Shown: positions 19,589-30,148 of the stretch, piece after piece | Numbering within the stretch: position 1 is the first letter of the stretch | Layout: the number at the start of each line of letters is the position of its first letter | From: Dyadobacter sp. CY345 | Lineage (GTDB): Bacteria; Bacteroidota; Bacteroidia; Cytophagales; Spirosomataceae | Assembly (NCBI RefSeq): GCF_021502725.1 | Contig: NZ_JAKFFS010000006.1 | Location: 1-64,000, forward strand | Direction of reading: 5' to 3' | DNA: 64,000 bases | Translations under genes and position numbers: made by a program | Notes under the pieces: generated by a model | Databases searched by the model: none | What the model saw: only the letters and a program-made list of their open reading frames with translations | What the model was told of the DNA's origin: nothing

Positions 19589-22500
19589 CTAATAGACGTT
19601 CACCTGCCTTCGCTGACCTTTATAGTCTATGATTATAACTTTTTTTACTTCTTTGTCAATCGTGAGAAAACGGCCGGATTGCGAAAGAAAGGACGATCCA
19701 TAGGTAAATTCATATTTGAGAATTTTTCCGTTTTTATAGATTACCTGGGCGCTGATGTCCGTTGGTTTTAAGTGCATGTTGTCGACATTACGTTTCAATT
19801 GGAATGCTTTTACTACGTCTCGATTTTGGCTCGCAATCATAATGTAACGTCCATGGCTACTTCGCATTTTGACCAGCGCTTTTCCGTTGCCTGGAATATA
19901 AAGGCCGCTTTGCAGAATCGTCTGCGGATTGAAATTGCCACGCCCATCTCCAAGTAATACTAACCCGTTTAGCGCATCATAGCGGCCTATCGACACGTCG
20001 GCGCCGTAATCGTTGCCCGTTATTGCTACATCCAGATTTCCGTCTCCATCATAATCATCGACGACCATGCCGTTCAGGATCGACAATTGCGCCTGTATGG
20101 GGAGAGGAATCAACGTAAATTTTCCATTTCCCTCATTTCGCAGAAAACACGATTGCAGCATGTTTGCTTTCAGGCGAATGGCCCCTTCGCGTTGTTCAAC
20201 AGAGAGCAGCTCCTCCATGGTGGCTCCGGCGAAAGATCTGAAGTTTGCGTATTTCTTTTTGAAACTGTTCATTTGCTTGATCAAATCCTCCATGCCGTGC
20301 ATGGGAAACTCCTCGGGTTGCCCATTCTGATCTGGCAAGAAGAGCGACGGAATAGCCGCGTAGTTTCCGCTATTGTCAAAATCTTTGGCCGTGATATACA
20401 CAGGGTATTCTTCACTGGCCTTAAACAGCGTGTTTAAGCCCACATTGCCCACAATATAATCCATCCGGCCTGTGTGCCGAAAATCACCTGCGACGATACT
20501 ATTCCACCAGCCCGTTTTGTTTCCAACGCCGGTTGTTTTTTTGATGGATTCAAATCGGCCATTCTTATTCTTTAAAAATGTTATGGGCATCCATTCGCCG
20601 ACCAAAATCAAATCAGGCCAGGTATCATTGTCAAAATCAGTAATCAAGGCATCGCAGACCAAACCGATATTCGCCAAACTAGGCGCTACATCTTTGGTTA
20701 CATCTGTAAATTTGGTATATCCGTCTTGGCTATCGTTTCGAAGAATAACGCTGGACACGGGTTTGGGATAATGCCAGGGTTCGACCCGACCTGAAATAAA
20801 TAAATCCAACTTTCCGTCGCGGTTGAAATCGACCGCCCGGACACAGAATTTGCTGGTCAGGTTGGCCGGTAAAGCATCGGGCGTTTCTGTAAAATTCCCC
20901 TTTCCATCATTTATGTAAAGTTTGTCCTGATAACCGGAAGTGTTGGGTGCATTTTTGTATCCCCCCCGGGCAATGTACAGATCCAAAACTGAATCGCCAT
21001 TGGCATCAAAGAGCAGGATACCTTCGTCTTTATAATCTCCTTGAACAGCTTGTTGCGGCACAACATTTCGCCGTGAGAATTTCCCGTTTTGTTGCTGTAA
21101 AAAAAGTTGGGCTGGATCGTGCGCATTTCCTCCGATTACCAAGTCATCCGTACCATTTCCATCAATATCCCCAACCGCCATACCTGGGCTGTATTCCGAC
21201 AATTTATGCGGCAGTAGTTTTTGAATGTTAAAATCAATGAAATCAAATTCCTTGTGCCGGTATGTTAAATCGATTTCTTTTGTTACATCGGTGAACATCG
21301 TATGAACGGCTAGTTTTGGCTCTGACCAACCATAGTTTACAGTGGCATTAGTACTGGAAACAGTCAATCGCTGATCGACTTTGACATTTTGCAGAACCTG
21401 CTTTTTACCGTTTGGCCATTTAACAACGACAGAGTCAAGCCTCACAACTTTGCCCATTCCGAAATGGGCGATCAGCTGGTTTGTAGACAGGTAGCCACGA
21501 TACGGCGTATGTTCATAAACCTGCTGCTTGTTGCCAGCGTAATGAATGGTTACAAATGTGCCCAGGCCAGCAACGTTATGGCTATCGCCCACTATCGCCA
21601 GCTGCAGATAATGCGAATTTTCTCTATCCCTTTCGCGGGCTCTATTCCTGTAAATCAGCGCTTTGTCATTGATATTATTGATGACAATATCCAGCGCGCC
21701 GTCATTATCCAAATCGGCGTAAACCGCGCCGTTGGAAAACGTCGGCTGGTCAAAGCCCCAATCCGAAGTAACATCCTGAAAGGTCAGATCACCCGTATTT
21801 TGATAAGCATAATTGTGAATTTTGACGACCGGAATCTGGGCCAAAATCTTAGCCTTCGTGGTCGTTTCGTTGGGCTGATCCCTGTAAGCGATGAAATCAT
21901 GATCTGTTACATCTTTCGGATAGCCATTTGTGACGATCAAATCCCGGAAACCATCGTTATTAAAATCAGTCAGCAAGGGCGTCCAACTCCAGTCAGTTTG
22001 GGCGATGCCGCTCATAAAACTGATTTCACTGAAGGCCGGACTACCAATTGAATCCTTCGGACCAACACGCGGCCCCTGATTGAGTTGCAGAGTATTACGA
22101 ACGTATTGATACTGATACCCGTATAGATTAAAGTTGAGAAAACTAGCGTAGTTGTTGGCCATCATCATCATTTTCTTCCGGTAATTATCTTCCGGATTCA
22201 TGTCCAGCTCCACCAGATCGGCAAGGCCATCGTTGTTGATGTCGGCAATGTCCTGCCCCATCGCGTTGAGTGACGTATGCTTGAAATACTCACGGGAGCG
22301 GTCGGTAAAACTCCCGTTTTGGTTGTTGATGTAGAGAATATTGCTTGACAAAAAGTCATTCGCCACAGATATATCTTTCCAGCCATCCTGATTCAGATCA
22401 ACCACCGTTGCCGTGTGCCCGAAGCCATCCAGCGACATGCCGGCCTGAGACGATACGTCGTTATACCGCGCGTGTTTAATCGCAGCAATCCAATCGTTAC

Positions 22501-23161
22501 GGAATAAACGTCCCGTACTACGTCGGCCTTCAAAACGGATCAATCCAAACTGATTCGGATTTTGTTCTGGCGACGCTTCATTAACTGTCAGGTACATATC
22601 CAGATCGCCATCGTTGTCGTAATCGAAAAAGTTCGCCATCGTGGATTGCACATTGATGTCTAGACCATATTCAGAGGCTAGCTCTTTAAAAATCGGAACA
22701 CCGTCGTTTGTTTCTCCTTGATTAACATATAGCAAATTACGACGCTGCATCGAGTCCTTTGAAAGGGTGTTACAGACATAAATATCTTCCCACCCGTCAT
22801 TGTTGATATCAATAATGGCCACTCCTCTGCCCCACCGGCCTTTACCATCGACCCCCGCCTTTTCGGTGACGTCAGTAAATTCAAATGTTGCTCCGTGCGC
22901 CCCATTATTCAGATATAACCGACTCGAAACGCGGTTGCCAACAAAGTAAATATCCGGCCAGCCGTCTTTATTAAAATCGCCTATTCCCACGCCACCACCG
23001 TTATAAATATTGACCATATCCAGTGGATTAATTGAATCATTTTCAGCAATAAGATTATTAAACTGAATGCCCGACTTTGAAGATGAAATAGCCTCAAATA
23101 CCGCATTGTCTTTGCAGGAAGCCAGAGCAAACATCAAATAAAGAAAGTAGTGAAATTTCAT
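19589..23161 (-). CDS. VCBS/FG-GAP repeat lipoprotein with ASPIC/UnbV domain
   Basis: This 1190-aa protein has a lipoprotein leader (FALASC, Cys16). It carries many calcium-binding FG-GAP/VCBS repeats of the type D-x-N-x-D-G-x-x-D (for example DINNDGWEDIYV, DFNNDGFRDLIV, DYDGDGNLDVAI) that build integrin-like beta-propellers. An ASPIC/UnbV segment lies near the middle, about residues 530-600. Such proteins accompany SusCD pairs in Bacteroidota and are thought to be surface-bound accessory binding proteins; the molecular role is not established. It lies 124 bp downstream of susD, with a stem-loop between. Confidence 0.88.
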   Translation of the reverse strand: MKFHYFLYLMFALASCKDNAVFEAISSSKSGIQFNNLIAENDSINPLDMVNIYNGGGVGIGDFNKDGWPDIYFVGNRVSSRLYLNNGAHGATFEFTDVTEKAGVDGKGRWGRGVAIIDINNDGWEDIYVCNTLSKDSMQRRNLLYVNQGETNDGVPIFKELASEYGLDINVQSTMANFFDYDNDGDLDMYLTVNEASPEQNPNQFGLIRFEGRRSTGRLFRNDWIAAIKHARYNDVSSQAGMSLDGFGHTATVVDLNQDGWKDISVANDFLSSNILYINNQNGSFTDRSREYFKHTSLNAMGQDIADINNDGLADLVELDMNPEDNYRKKMMMMANNYASFLNFNLYGYQYQYVRNTLQLNQGPRVGPKDSIGSPAFSEISFMSGIAQTDWSWTPLLTDFNNDGFRDLIVTNGYPKDVTDHDFIAYRDQPNETTTKAKILAQIPVVKIHNYAYQNTGDLTFQDVTSDWGFDQPTFSNGAVYADLDNDGALDIVINNINDKALIYRNRARERDRENSHYLQLAIVGDSHNVAGLGTFVTIHYAGNKQQVYEHTPYRGYLSTNQLIAHFGMGKVVRLDSVVVKWPNGKKQVLQNVKVDQRLTVSSTNATVNYGWSEPKLAVHTMFTDVTKEIDLTYRHKEFDFIDFNIQKLLPHKLSEYSPGMAVGDIDGNGTDDLVIGGNAHDPAQLFLQQQNGKFSRRNVVPQQAVQGDYKDEGILLFDANGDSVLDLYIARGGYKNAPNTSGYQDKLYINDGKGNFTETPDALPANLTSKFCVRAVDFNRDGKLDLFISGRVEPWHYPKPVSSVILRNDSQDGYTKFTDVTKDVAPSLANIGLVCDALITDFDNDTWPDLILVGEWMPITFLKNKNGRFESIKKTTGVGNKTGWWNSIVAGDFRHTGRMDYIVGNVGLNTLFKASEEYPVYITAKDFDNSGNYAAIPSLFLPDQNGQPEEFPMHGMEDLIKQMNSFKKKYANFRSFAGATMEELLSVEQREGAIRLKANMLQSCFLRNEGNGKFTLIPLPIQAQLSILNGMVVDDYDGDGNLDVAITGNDYGADVSIGRYDALNGLVLLGDGRGNFNPQTILQSGLYIPGNGKALVKMRSSHGRYIMIASQNRDVVKAFQLKRNVDNMHLKPTDISAQVIYKNGKILKYEFTYGSSFLSQSGRFLTIDKEVKKVIIIDYKGQRRQVNVY

Positions 23162-23225
23162 AACTCCGTAAATTCAACACCAATTTGTAACGTCTTTGAC
23201 AAACCGTCCTGTATTCGATCAATTA

Positions 23226-23264
23226 ACCCACTTCCCGAAAGTATTAAACTTCCGAGAAGTGGGT
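23226..23264 (-). terminator. Stem-loop between susD and the VCBS gene
   Basis: Arms 23226-23242 and 23248-23264 pair at 15 of 17 positions (ACCCACTTC...GAAGTGGGT) around a 5-nt loop. There is no strong T-tract on the minus strand. Its position just after the SusD gene suggests an attenuator, terminator or mRNA stabiliser that sets the expression of SusCD against downstream genes. Confidence 0.6.
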
Positions 23265-23285
23265 CAAATCATATGCCACAGCGGA

Positions 23286-24815
23286 TTAGTAACCTGGGTT
23301 TTGCACCAGTTGTTCATTGGTCGCAATTTGTCGTTGCGGGATCGGCATCAGGTCTTTTCCTGGGGGCACCGTGATGCCATACCGTTCTTTTACGTAGTTG
23401 GCTTGCTCTCCTGATCGACGCAGTAAAAACCAGAGCGAGAATTCGCCCGCCAGCTCATGCCGGTACTCTTCCAGCAAAATTTTCGTTACGTCCGTTCCGG
23501 CAGCGGCACCAAGACCAGCACGCTTGCGAATTTGTCCGTTAATGACGGCCAATGCACCGGCAGAATTACCGCTTTTTAACAGGGCTTCGGCTTTACTTAG
23601 CAGCACTTGCCCATAACGCATCAGAATCAGGTTTTGACCGCTGAAGATATAAGCTGGATTACCAGAATTCCCCGTCGCAGCAGGGTCACGCCAGGTTTTG
23701 ACACCATAATATCCCGACCGCAACCCGTCCGAGCCTTTCCACGGTTTCGCAACAGTTCCCAACGTGTTCAAGCCAGGGTAGTTTTGCTTCACCAGCGGGT
23801 AATCACTAATCTTGATTGCCGGGCTGGGGTGAACATCGCCGGGGCCAAGGACAGTTGGCAGTTTCCGGGTATCACCCGCTTCAAACGAATCATACAGCTT
23901 CTTATCCGCGAAAGAATATCCAAATTGTGACACTTCTTCCGGCATTCCGAAGGTAGCCAGCCAATGAGAGTCATTCGCATGGCCCCACGACATATCGCTA
24001 CCAGCAATGTACTGAATCTCAAAAATGGACTCTTTACCGTTTTGATTATTCAACTCATGGATGTTGACGAATTTATCTTCCAACTGGTATTTACCAGTTA
24101 GCTGTTCATACGTAGCGGCAGCGTCGGCATATTTTTTTAGCCACATCTGCGCATCACCAAGGTAAGCCAAGGCTGCTCCTTTGGTAGCCCTGCCAATATC
24201 AGCAGCGGCCAGATCCTGCTGCCAGGGCAATAGGTTAGCGGCTGCTTGCATATCATCGGCAACAGCGGTGAATACTTCATCCTGAGTATTTCGGGGATGA
24301 CGGCCATCGTCTGTTACGGTCTGCAGCTCCAAAGGCACACCCCCGAAATTAGATGCCAGATAATAGTAAAAAGCACCCCGCAAAAACAACGTTTCACCCG
24401 TTAGTCGATTAGCGAGCGTGTCCGAAATTACCTTATTGGCTTTCATATTTTCAATAATCGGGATCGCTGAGTTAGCGCGCGCAACGCCCTGATATGCTCT
24501 GGACCAGAAAATATTCAGCGCGTCAAAGCCGGTTGGCACTTCATACGTTTCAAAAAATGTATCGGCTCCAAAGTTTTTGAAATCCTGCGACAGGAAATTG
24601 GCCTGATACCACAACGCTTTAAGCGTAAAATCGACGTCGTGAAACGTATCATAAATACCTGTCACGAGGGCAATGCCGTCTTCAGGCTTTTTAAACAGCG
24701 CGTCTTCCGTGATGCCCTGCGTATTTTTCTGTTCCAAGAACGATTCCTTACAGCTTATCGGCAACAGTACCACTGCCAGAAAACAGAGCAGACCTATTAT
24801 TTTATAGAATTTCAT
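23286..24815 (-). CDS. susD: SusD/RagB family nutrient-binding lipoprotein
   Basis: This 509-aa protein has a lipoprotein signal (LLPISC, Cys at about 22). The SusD-like N-terminal half (FLEQKNTQGITEDALFKKPEDG, TPR-like helices) and the RagB/SusD C-terminal region (GQNLILMRYGQVLLSKAEALL, then EYRHELAGEFSLWFLLRR) are present. It forms the lid over the SusC channel at the outer membrane and captures oligosaccharides. It lies 26 bp downstream of susC, as expected for a pair. Ligand specificity cannot be read from the sequence; a plant mannan or galactomannan is suggested by the neighbours. Confidence 0.93.
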   Translation of the reverse strand: MKFYKIIGLLCFLAVVLLPISCKESFLEQKNTQGITEDALFKKPEDGIALVTGIYDTFHDVDFTLKALWYQANFLSQDFKNFGADTFFETYEVPTGFDALNIFWSRAYQGVARANSAIPIIENMKANKVISDTLANRLTGETLFLRGAFYYYLASNFGGVPLELQTVTDDGRHPRNTQDEVFTAVADDMQAAANLLPWQQDLAAADIGRATKGAALAYLGDAQMWLKKYADAAATYEQLTGKYQLEDKFVNIHELNNQNGKESIFEIQYIAGSDMSWGHANDSHWLATFGMPEEVSQFGYSFADKKLYDSFEAGDTRKLPTVLGPGDVHPSPAIKISDYPLVKQNYPGLNTLGTVAKPWKGSDGLRSGYYGVKTWRDPAATGNSGNPAYIFSGQNLILMRYGQVLLSKAEALLKSGNSAGALAVINGQIRKRAGLGAAAGTDVTKILLEEYRHELAGEFSLWFLLRRSGEQANYVKERYGITVPPGKDLMPIPQRQIATNEQLVQNPGY

Positions 24816-24841
24816 ATTCAGTTCATGTATTTTGATAAAGA

Positions 24842-27800
24842 TTAAAACTGCACACTCAGGCCTAGCGTAAAGAAGCGTGAAGTTGGGTAATTGCCCACAT
24901 CAACACCTTTCACCGTAGCACTCGTGCTTCCATTATTTGGATCGCTAACTTGCCCGATTTCAGGATCTAAGCCTGTGTATTTAGTGAACGTAACCAGATT
25001 CTGCCCGCTTACATACATCCGTACTCGGGTAGACGTAATTTTCCGTACCAATGTTGCTGGTAATGTATAGCCAATTTGTAGGTTCCGCAATCGCAGGAAC
25101 GAACCGTCCTCTACGTAGGCATCTGACACGCGCGTATTACCGCTTTTATCATCCCGGACAGCACGAGCGTAGGTAGTCGAGCGGTTGGTTTCCGTCCAGC
25201 GGTTTACATAAAATTCTTCGCTGACGTTCTCCACCCCCACGCCGCCGTTGGTTGCCAAACTTTGCAGATTCCGTTTTGCATAATTCAGAATGTCGTTCCC
25301 AACAGATGCATACCAAAACATAGAAACGTCGAACTGTCCATATGAACCATCGAAGTTTACGCCCCCAAAGAATTTCGGTATCGGACTGCCAATGATCACC
25401 CGGTCATCGTCGGTAATACGATCATCTCCGTTGATATCGACAAACCGTCGGTCACCGGGTGCGGTAGAGGATGCCTGATAAAACGTACCAGGTCCATATT
25501 TGGCAGCTGCGGATGCATTGAAGGCATTGATTTCATCCTGCTCCTGAAAAATTCCCGCTGATTTGAAGCCGTAAAACGCACCCACTTGACCGCCGACCTG
25601 TGATTGGGTAAACGTCGTCCAGAGATTACCACCAAAAGTCGGAAACCCCAGATCGGAGAAGTTACCAACCGATGTGAGTCCGTCGGCAAAACTTAGAATC
25701 TTATTGCTAACCGTCGTGACGTTTGCGCTGACACCCCATTTAAAAGGATGACTAGACTCGCGGTATTCCAATCCCAATTCCAGACCACTATTGCGAATGC
25801 TACCTACGTTCCGGGTCGCGGTACTAAAGCCCGTTTGGCTAGGCACGTTCACGTTAAGCAGGAAACCGCTTGATGAGCGGACGTAGTAATCAGCCGTAAA
25901 ATTGATCCGGCCATCGAGGAAAGACGCGTCCAGTCCAATGTTCGACTGAGTTTGATTTTCCCACGTTAAATTCGGATTTGGTAACGCACTCAGGACAAGA
26001 CCATCGTAGTACGTTTTCGTTTGCCCAAACACATAACCCCGGTTGTCGATCCTGCTGCTACCCGAACTATAGATGCCCTGGTATTGAAACAGCCCGATAT
26101 TCTGGTTGCCCGCTTTCCCCCAACTACCACGAAGCTTTAAATCGCTCACCGCATTCACTGACTTAAGGAAAGGTTCATCTTTCAGGCGCCAAGCTACCGA
26201 CAGAGACGGAAATACGCCGTATTTATTACCCGGGCCAAAACGTGATGAGCCATCCCTGCGTACAGTACCGGTGATGATGTAGCGATCAAGCAATTTATAG
26301 GTCAAACGCCCAAACTGGGAAGCCAGCGACCAGGTCTGCTGATTGCCATACGGCGTTACGGTTTGAATGGAACCCACATTGCGGAGTTCGTCGCTAATGA
26401 GTCCGGAGCCACTGGCGCCACTCTGGCGATATGTATTTTCCTGAGCCGATACCCCGCCCACAAAATCAATCGAATGAATGCCGAATGTTTTGTTATAAGC
26501 GATTGTATTTTCCCACAACCACTCCGCCGTGTTGCTGGCATTCTGAGAATAAAAGGCGAGTGGTGGCGTCAGTAACCGGTCGTTTGTCGGCGTAAAATAA
26601 TAACCCGATCCATCGCTGGTGTTCCAGCCAAAATTAGTTTTCAGACGCAAACCTGCAACAGGCGTAACTTCCAGGTAGGTAGTGGTCAGCAGGTTATTAG
26701 ATTCCTGCTGCCGGTCTGTGGTTTCCAGATCCGCAATGACGTTGGTACTTCCCGAAACCGCCGTGGCGCCTTTGGTATAATAGCCGTAACTCCCATTGGC
26801 ATCTTTTACCTGATCCGTCAACGGATTGCCCGTCATTGTTGGCACTAGTTTGGTCAGGTTACCAACGCCGTTCTGGCCAGAGCCAAAACCAACGAAACCA
26901 CCCGTGCGGGTATATTTCATGCTCGTTGAAACTTTGATCCATTTTGCGGGCGTATAATCCAGATTTAGGCTGCCGTTGTAACGTTTGAAATTCGAAAATT
27001 TAATCGTTCCCCGCTGATCAAAATAGCCCAGCGAAAGGGACGTCTGCACCTTGTCGCTTCCACCACGCAAAGCCAGATTATAGTTTTGGCGGTAGCCCGT
27101 TTGGTACACTTCCTTCTGCCAGTCAATGTTTCTTAATGTTGATGGATTTCGCCACTCTGGTAAAACCGGATAGGACTCTTTGTCAGCGATCTCCGTCGCA
27201 AACGAAGCAAAATCCTGTGCATTCAGTACCTTATATAACTCGGGGATCGCCTGCACCGATCCGTAGGCATCGAACGAGACCTGCAATGCGCCCTGCTTGC
27301 CACGCTTGGTCGTCACGATAACGACACCATTGGAAGCCCGGTTACCATAAATGGCCGTTGCCGACGCATCCTTGAGTATTTCCATCGACGCAATATCACT
27401 GGGATTCAATGTATTAATACCGCCAGAAATAGGATAGCCATCCACAACGTAGAGGGGCGAGTTGTCGCCAAACGTACCTGTTCCGCGAATTTGAACGGAC
27501 ACGCCACCACCCGGCGAACCATCATTATTCGTCACCTGAACCCCGGGCGAGCGCCCCTGAAGTGCCTGATCCAAGGTAGTGACCGGTACTTTTTCAATCT
27601 GTGCCGCGCTTACCGAACTGATGGCCCCTGTGATATCTTTCCGCTGCTGCGTACCATAACCAACCACGACGACTTCGTTCAGTGACTTAGTATCCGGAAC
27701 CAAATCTACATCAATGACCGACTTCGTACCAACCGCAACATCCTGACTGGTGTAGCCGACGCTACTGAATACAAGCGTTGACGTATTGTCTCGAACGGTA

Positions 27801-28024
27801 ATACTATACGTACCATCTGCATTCGAGACTGTACCGGTACTGGTACCTTTAATGATGATGTTGGTGCCTGGCACCGCACTTGCCCCCTGACTCTCGGTGA
27901 TTTTACCTGTAACCTGCCGATCCTGGCCAACAGCTTTGCATAGGGTTAGCACGACCAGAAAAAGTGAACTTAACATCAGCCTTTTGTACTGATTGATTCT
28001 GTCAAATAATAAAGTTTCTTTCAT
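24842..28024 (-). CDS. susC: SusC/RagA family TonB-linked outer membrane transporter
   Basis: This 1060-aa protein has a signal peptide (about 17-34). It carries a carboxypeptidase-D-like regulatory domain (about 37-115, VTGKITESQGASAVPGTN) and the SusC signature plug (VVVVGYGTQQRKDITGAIS, then SVQIRGTGTF...PLYVVDGYP). A 22-strand beta-barrel follows, ending in a C-terminal Phe (LSVQF). It imports oligosaccharides with energy from TonB/ExbBD. By eye its DNA is more G+C-rich than the flanking genes. It is probably controlled by the adjacent two-component pair, because a palindromic site upstream (28159-28197) is shared with the regulator promoter. Confidence 0.94.
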   Translation of the reverse strand: MKETLLFDRINQYKRLMLSSLFLVVLTLCKAVGQDRQVTGKITESQGASAVPGTNIIIKGTSTGTVSNADGTYSITVRDNTSTLVFSSVGYTSQDVAVGTKSVIDVDLVPDTKSLNEVVVVGYGTQQRKDITGAISSVSAAQIEKVPVTTLDQALQGRSPGVQVTNNDGSPGGGVSVQIRGTGTFGDNSPLYVVDGYPISGGINTLNPSDIASMEILKDASATAIYGNRASNGVVIVTTKRGKQGALQVSFDAYGSVQAIPELYKVLNAQDFASFATEIADKESYPVLPEWRNPSTLRNIDWQKEVYQTGYRQNYNLALRGGSDKVQTSLSLGYFDQRGTIKFSNFKRYNGSLNLDYTPAKWIKVSTSMKYTRTGGFVGFGSGQNGVGNLTKLVPTMTGNPLTDQVKDANGSYGYYTKGATAVSGSTNVIADLETTDRQQESNNLLTTTYLEVTPVAGLRLKTNFGWNTSDGSGYYFTPTNDRLLTPPLAFYSQNASNTAEWLWENTIAYNKTFGIHSIDFVGGVSAQENTYRQSGASGSGLISDELRNVGSIQTVTPYGNQQTWSLASQFGRLTYKLLDRYIITGTVRRDGSSRFGPGNKYGVFPSLSVAWRLKDEPFLKSVNAVSDLKLRGSWGKAGNQNIGLFQYQGIYSSGSSRIDNRGYVFGQTKTYYDGLVLSALPNPNLTWENQTQSNIGLDASFLDGRINFTADYYVRSSSGFLLNVNVPSQTGFSTATRNVGSIRNSGLELGLEYRESSHPFKWGVSANVTTVSNKILSFADGLTSVGNFSDLGFPTFGGNLWTTFTQSQVGGQVGAFYGFKSAGIFQEQDEINAFNASAAAKYGPGTFYQASSTAPGDRRFVDINGDDRITDDDRVIIGSPIPKFFGGVNFDGSYGQFDVSMFWYASVGNDILNYAKRNLQSLATNGGVGVENVSEEFYVNRWTETNRSTTYARAVRDDKSGNTRVSDAYVEDGSFLRLRNLQIGYTLPATLVRKITSTRVRMYVSGQNLVTFTKYTGLDPEIGQVSDPNNGSTSATVKGVDVGNYPTSRFFTLGLSVQF

Positions 28025-28353
28025 ATTTATATTAGAATTTATTGGTATGATGTAATAAGACTCTTTACCTCCGGCCGATGCATACCATTAGCTGCTAAAA
28101 GTATTACAAATAGAATTTTATCCAGCAAAAATAGGACTAATCGATATGGAGATACATTAAGGTAAACCCTATTTTTTTAAAACTTAGGGGAAACCCTCGA
28201 TAAGGGGGACGTATTAGATTCCTTCTTCGCAGCTCAAAAAAGAAAATTTTTGCGAGCTGGAGATTCTGCTTAGGTTGGCAGATTTATTGGGAGAATTCAA
28301 TATCGACTCTTGCAGTGAAAATCTTAGGCGGGTGCAAATCCGTGGGACCTTTA
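28025..28353. other. susC upstream region
   Basis: This 329-bp gap lies between the histidine kinase stop and susC. It holds the TAGGG/CCCT-type sites at 28159-28171 and 28184-28197 and presumably the susC promoter. No gene is visible. The T-rich run at 28172-28178 may be part of a promoter or of a terminator for the kinase gene. Confidence 0.5.
28159..28197. promoter_or_regulatory. Candidate operator upstream of susC (two half-matching sites)
   Basis: AAGGTAAACCCTA (28159-28171) and TTAGGGGAAACCCT (28184-28197) are two related, partly palindromic sites with 25-bp spacing, about 135-175 bp before the susC start. The second closely matches CTAGGGAAAACCCTA before the response-regulator gene. 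A NarL-type response regulator commonly binds such palindromes, so regulation of susC by its neighbour is inferred. Confidence 0.45.
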
Positions 28354-30126
28354 TCAGGCAAGCGTTTGCGTTTTTTGCAACTTTTGAATAGGTAAAGAAA
28401 TCATAACAGATGTTCCTTTTCCGGCTTCGCCATGCCACATGACGTGCCCGCCAAGGTAGGCAATTCGGGAATTAATGTTAGCAATGCCACTTCCTTTTGA
28501 TATCAGATGATCGAAATCAGCCCCGAGCCCATCGTCATCTACACTAATTAAAGTAGTTTCTTCATTGACCATAAGCTGAACAGTCACCACCTGAGCATCT
28601 GCATGTTTCAACGCGTTGTTGAGTAACTCTTGCACTACCCTGTAGATCATCACAACAGCTTCATCTCCCAAAGTTGGCATTTTGCCATAATGATCTAAAA
28701 TCAACTTTGTTTTATTTAACAAATTTAATTTTTGAACCAGGTCTTCCAGCGCCGGAATGAGCCCGAAGGTTGAAAGAGCATAAGGGCGCAGATCATTTGA
28801 AATCAGCCGCGTTTCTGTGCAGGCCTCATCCAGAAACTGGTTCAGAGGTTCCTTGACGGATAAAGGCAATTCTTCCTGATGCGCTTCGATAAAGAGTTTT
28901 ATTCGCGACAGTTGGATTCCCAGACCATCGTGTAGATCACGAGCAATTCTACTTCGTTCGCCTTCCTGACCTTCGATCATCGCACGGAGGGATTTAAGCT
29001 CCAAATGTCGAATCTGTTGCTGGGCAATGACTGTGTGCTGATGATCAATCAATTTTTGCTGACGTCTCAAGTACACTAATGTAAATACGCCTAGAATACT
29101 GATTATCAGACCAATGATTAGTACAGAATTCAATACACGCTGATTTCGGCTTTGTTCTTCAACTAGTTGTTTTTCAACTGCCAGCGTTTTGATCTGACTA
29201 TCCAGTTCCTGCAAACGAATACTTTTTGTTTGTTCGGATGCGTAAAATTGAACCGTAAAATCGAGGGTTTTCAATGACCAATCATATGCCTTTTTATAGT
29301 CACCCATACGGGAATAGCTATCTGCCATATGCCGCGACAATTCCCGCATCATGCCCACACTATTTTCAACCTTCGATAGGTTATAGCTCTTCTGGTAGGC
29401 TTCAATAGCCGCCATACTGTTATACCTGGACTGCTCGACCAAACCCAGATAAAAGTGATTCAATGCAATTAACCAGTTAATTTTTAATCGATTTGATATG
29501 ATCAGACTTCGATTGGCAAAATAGTATGCCGAGTCGGGCTGCTTGTCCCGGGAGTACGTATTGGCCAGCAGATTAAGAGCGTACGCCTGTGAATAGGGTT
29601 GCTTGTACTGTACGCTAAGGCGTTCGGTTTCACGCAGGTGTGTTTTTAAACCGGGCGAAATAGGTTCTACATAATGAGCGATATTGTCCAAACCTAACCG
29701 ACACTCAATGATTTTGGGCATGTTATTTGTTCGCTCGAAATATTGCTGGGCTTTTTTTAAATATTTTTCGGCGTAAGCATACATGAAATAGTCCTGGGCA
29801 TAGTAGTCTCCTATTGCAAGGTAATGATTGAAGTACCCCAGTGAGTCGCCCATCAGGCCATAGTATTTCAAGCTATTTAAGTATGAGTCCATCGTGTATT
29901 TATTGTATCCGTATTGCCGATGGTATAGTTTCCCTAAGGAATCAAAAGCCTGAGCAGCCTGACTGTAATTCTTATCCTGAACTAAAAGTTTAATCTGTTT
30001 TTTTAAGCTATCAATAGACGTCGTATCCGATACAACCTTAACAGATTCAAACCCGCAAGCTAGTGTAATTAAAACGAGAAGAACGATCCGTAATATATAC
30101 CGGTGAGAACAGAATTTCATGAGCAT
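28354..30126 (-). CDS. TPR-containing sensor histidine kinase (HisKA_3/NarX type)
   Basis: This 590-aa protein has a lipobox-like leader (LITLAC, Cys about 24). TPR-like helices cover about 35-290, a coiled coil about 300-330 and a transmembrane segment about 332-354 (VLIIGLIISILGVFTLVYL). The dimerisation and phosphoacceptor region has RDLHDGLG (His about 397). The HATPase domain has VQELLNNALKHA, DDGLGAD and GSGIANINSR. It therefore senses through a periplasmic TPR domain and phosphorylates the NarL-type regulator encoded 22 bp upstream. The pair probably controls the SusCD locus. A TPR sensor plus NarL regulator replaces the hybrid two-component or SusR system often used in these loci. Confidence 0.9.
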   Translation of the reverse strand: MLMKFCSHRYILRIVLLVLITLACGFESVKVVSDTTSIDSLKKQIKLLVQDKNYSQAAQAFDSLGKLYHRQYGYNKYTMDSYLNSLKYYGLMGDSLGYFNHYLAIGDYYAQDYFMYAYAEKYLKKAQQYFERTNNMPKIIECRLGLDNIAHYVEPISPGLKTHLRETERLSVQYKQPYSQAYALNLLANTYSRDKQPDSAYYFANRSLIISNRLKINWLIALNHFYLGLVEQSRYNSMAAIEAYQKSYNLSKVENSVGMMRELSRHMADSYSRMGDYKKAYDWSLKTLDFTVQFYASEQTKSIRLQELDSQIKTLAVEKQLVEEQSRNQRVLNSVLIIGLIISILGVFTLVYLRRQQKLIDHQHTVIAQQQIRHLELKSLRAMIEGQEGERSRIARDLHDGLGIQLSRIKLFIEAHQEELPLSVKEPLNQFLDEACTETRLISNDLRPYALSTFGLIPALEDLVQKLNLLNKTKLILDHYGKMPTLGDEAVVMIYRVVQELLNNALKHADAQVVTVQLMVNEETTLISVDDDGLGADFDHLISKGSGIANINSRIAYLGGHVMWHGEAGKGTSVMISLPIQKLQKTQTLA

Positions 30127-30148
30127 TATCTATTTAGACGACATAAGA

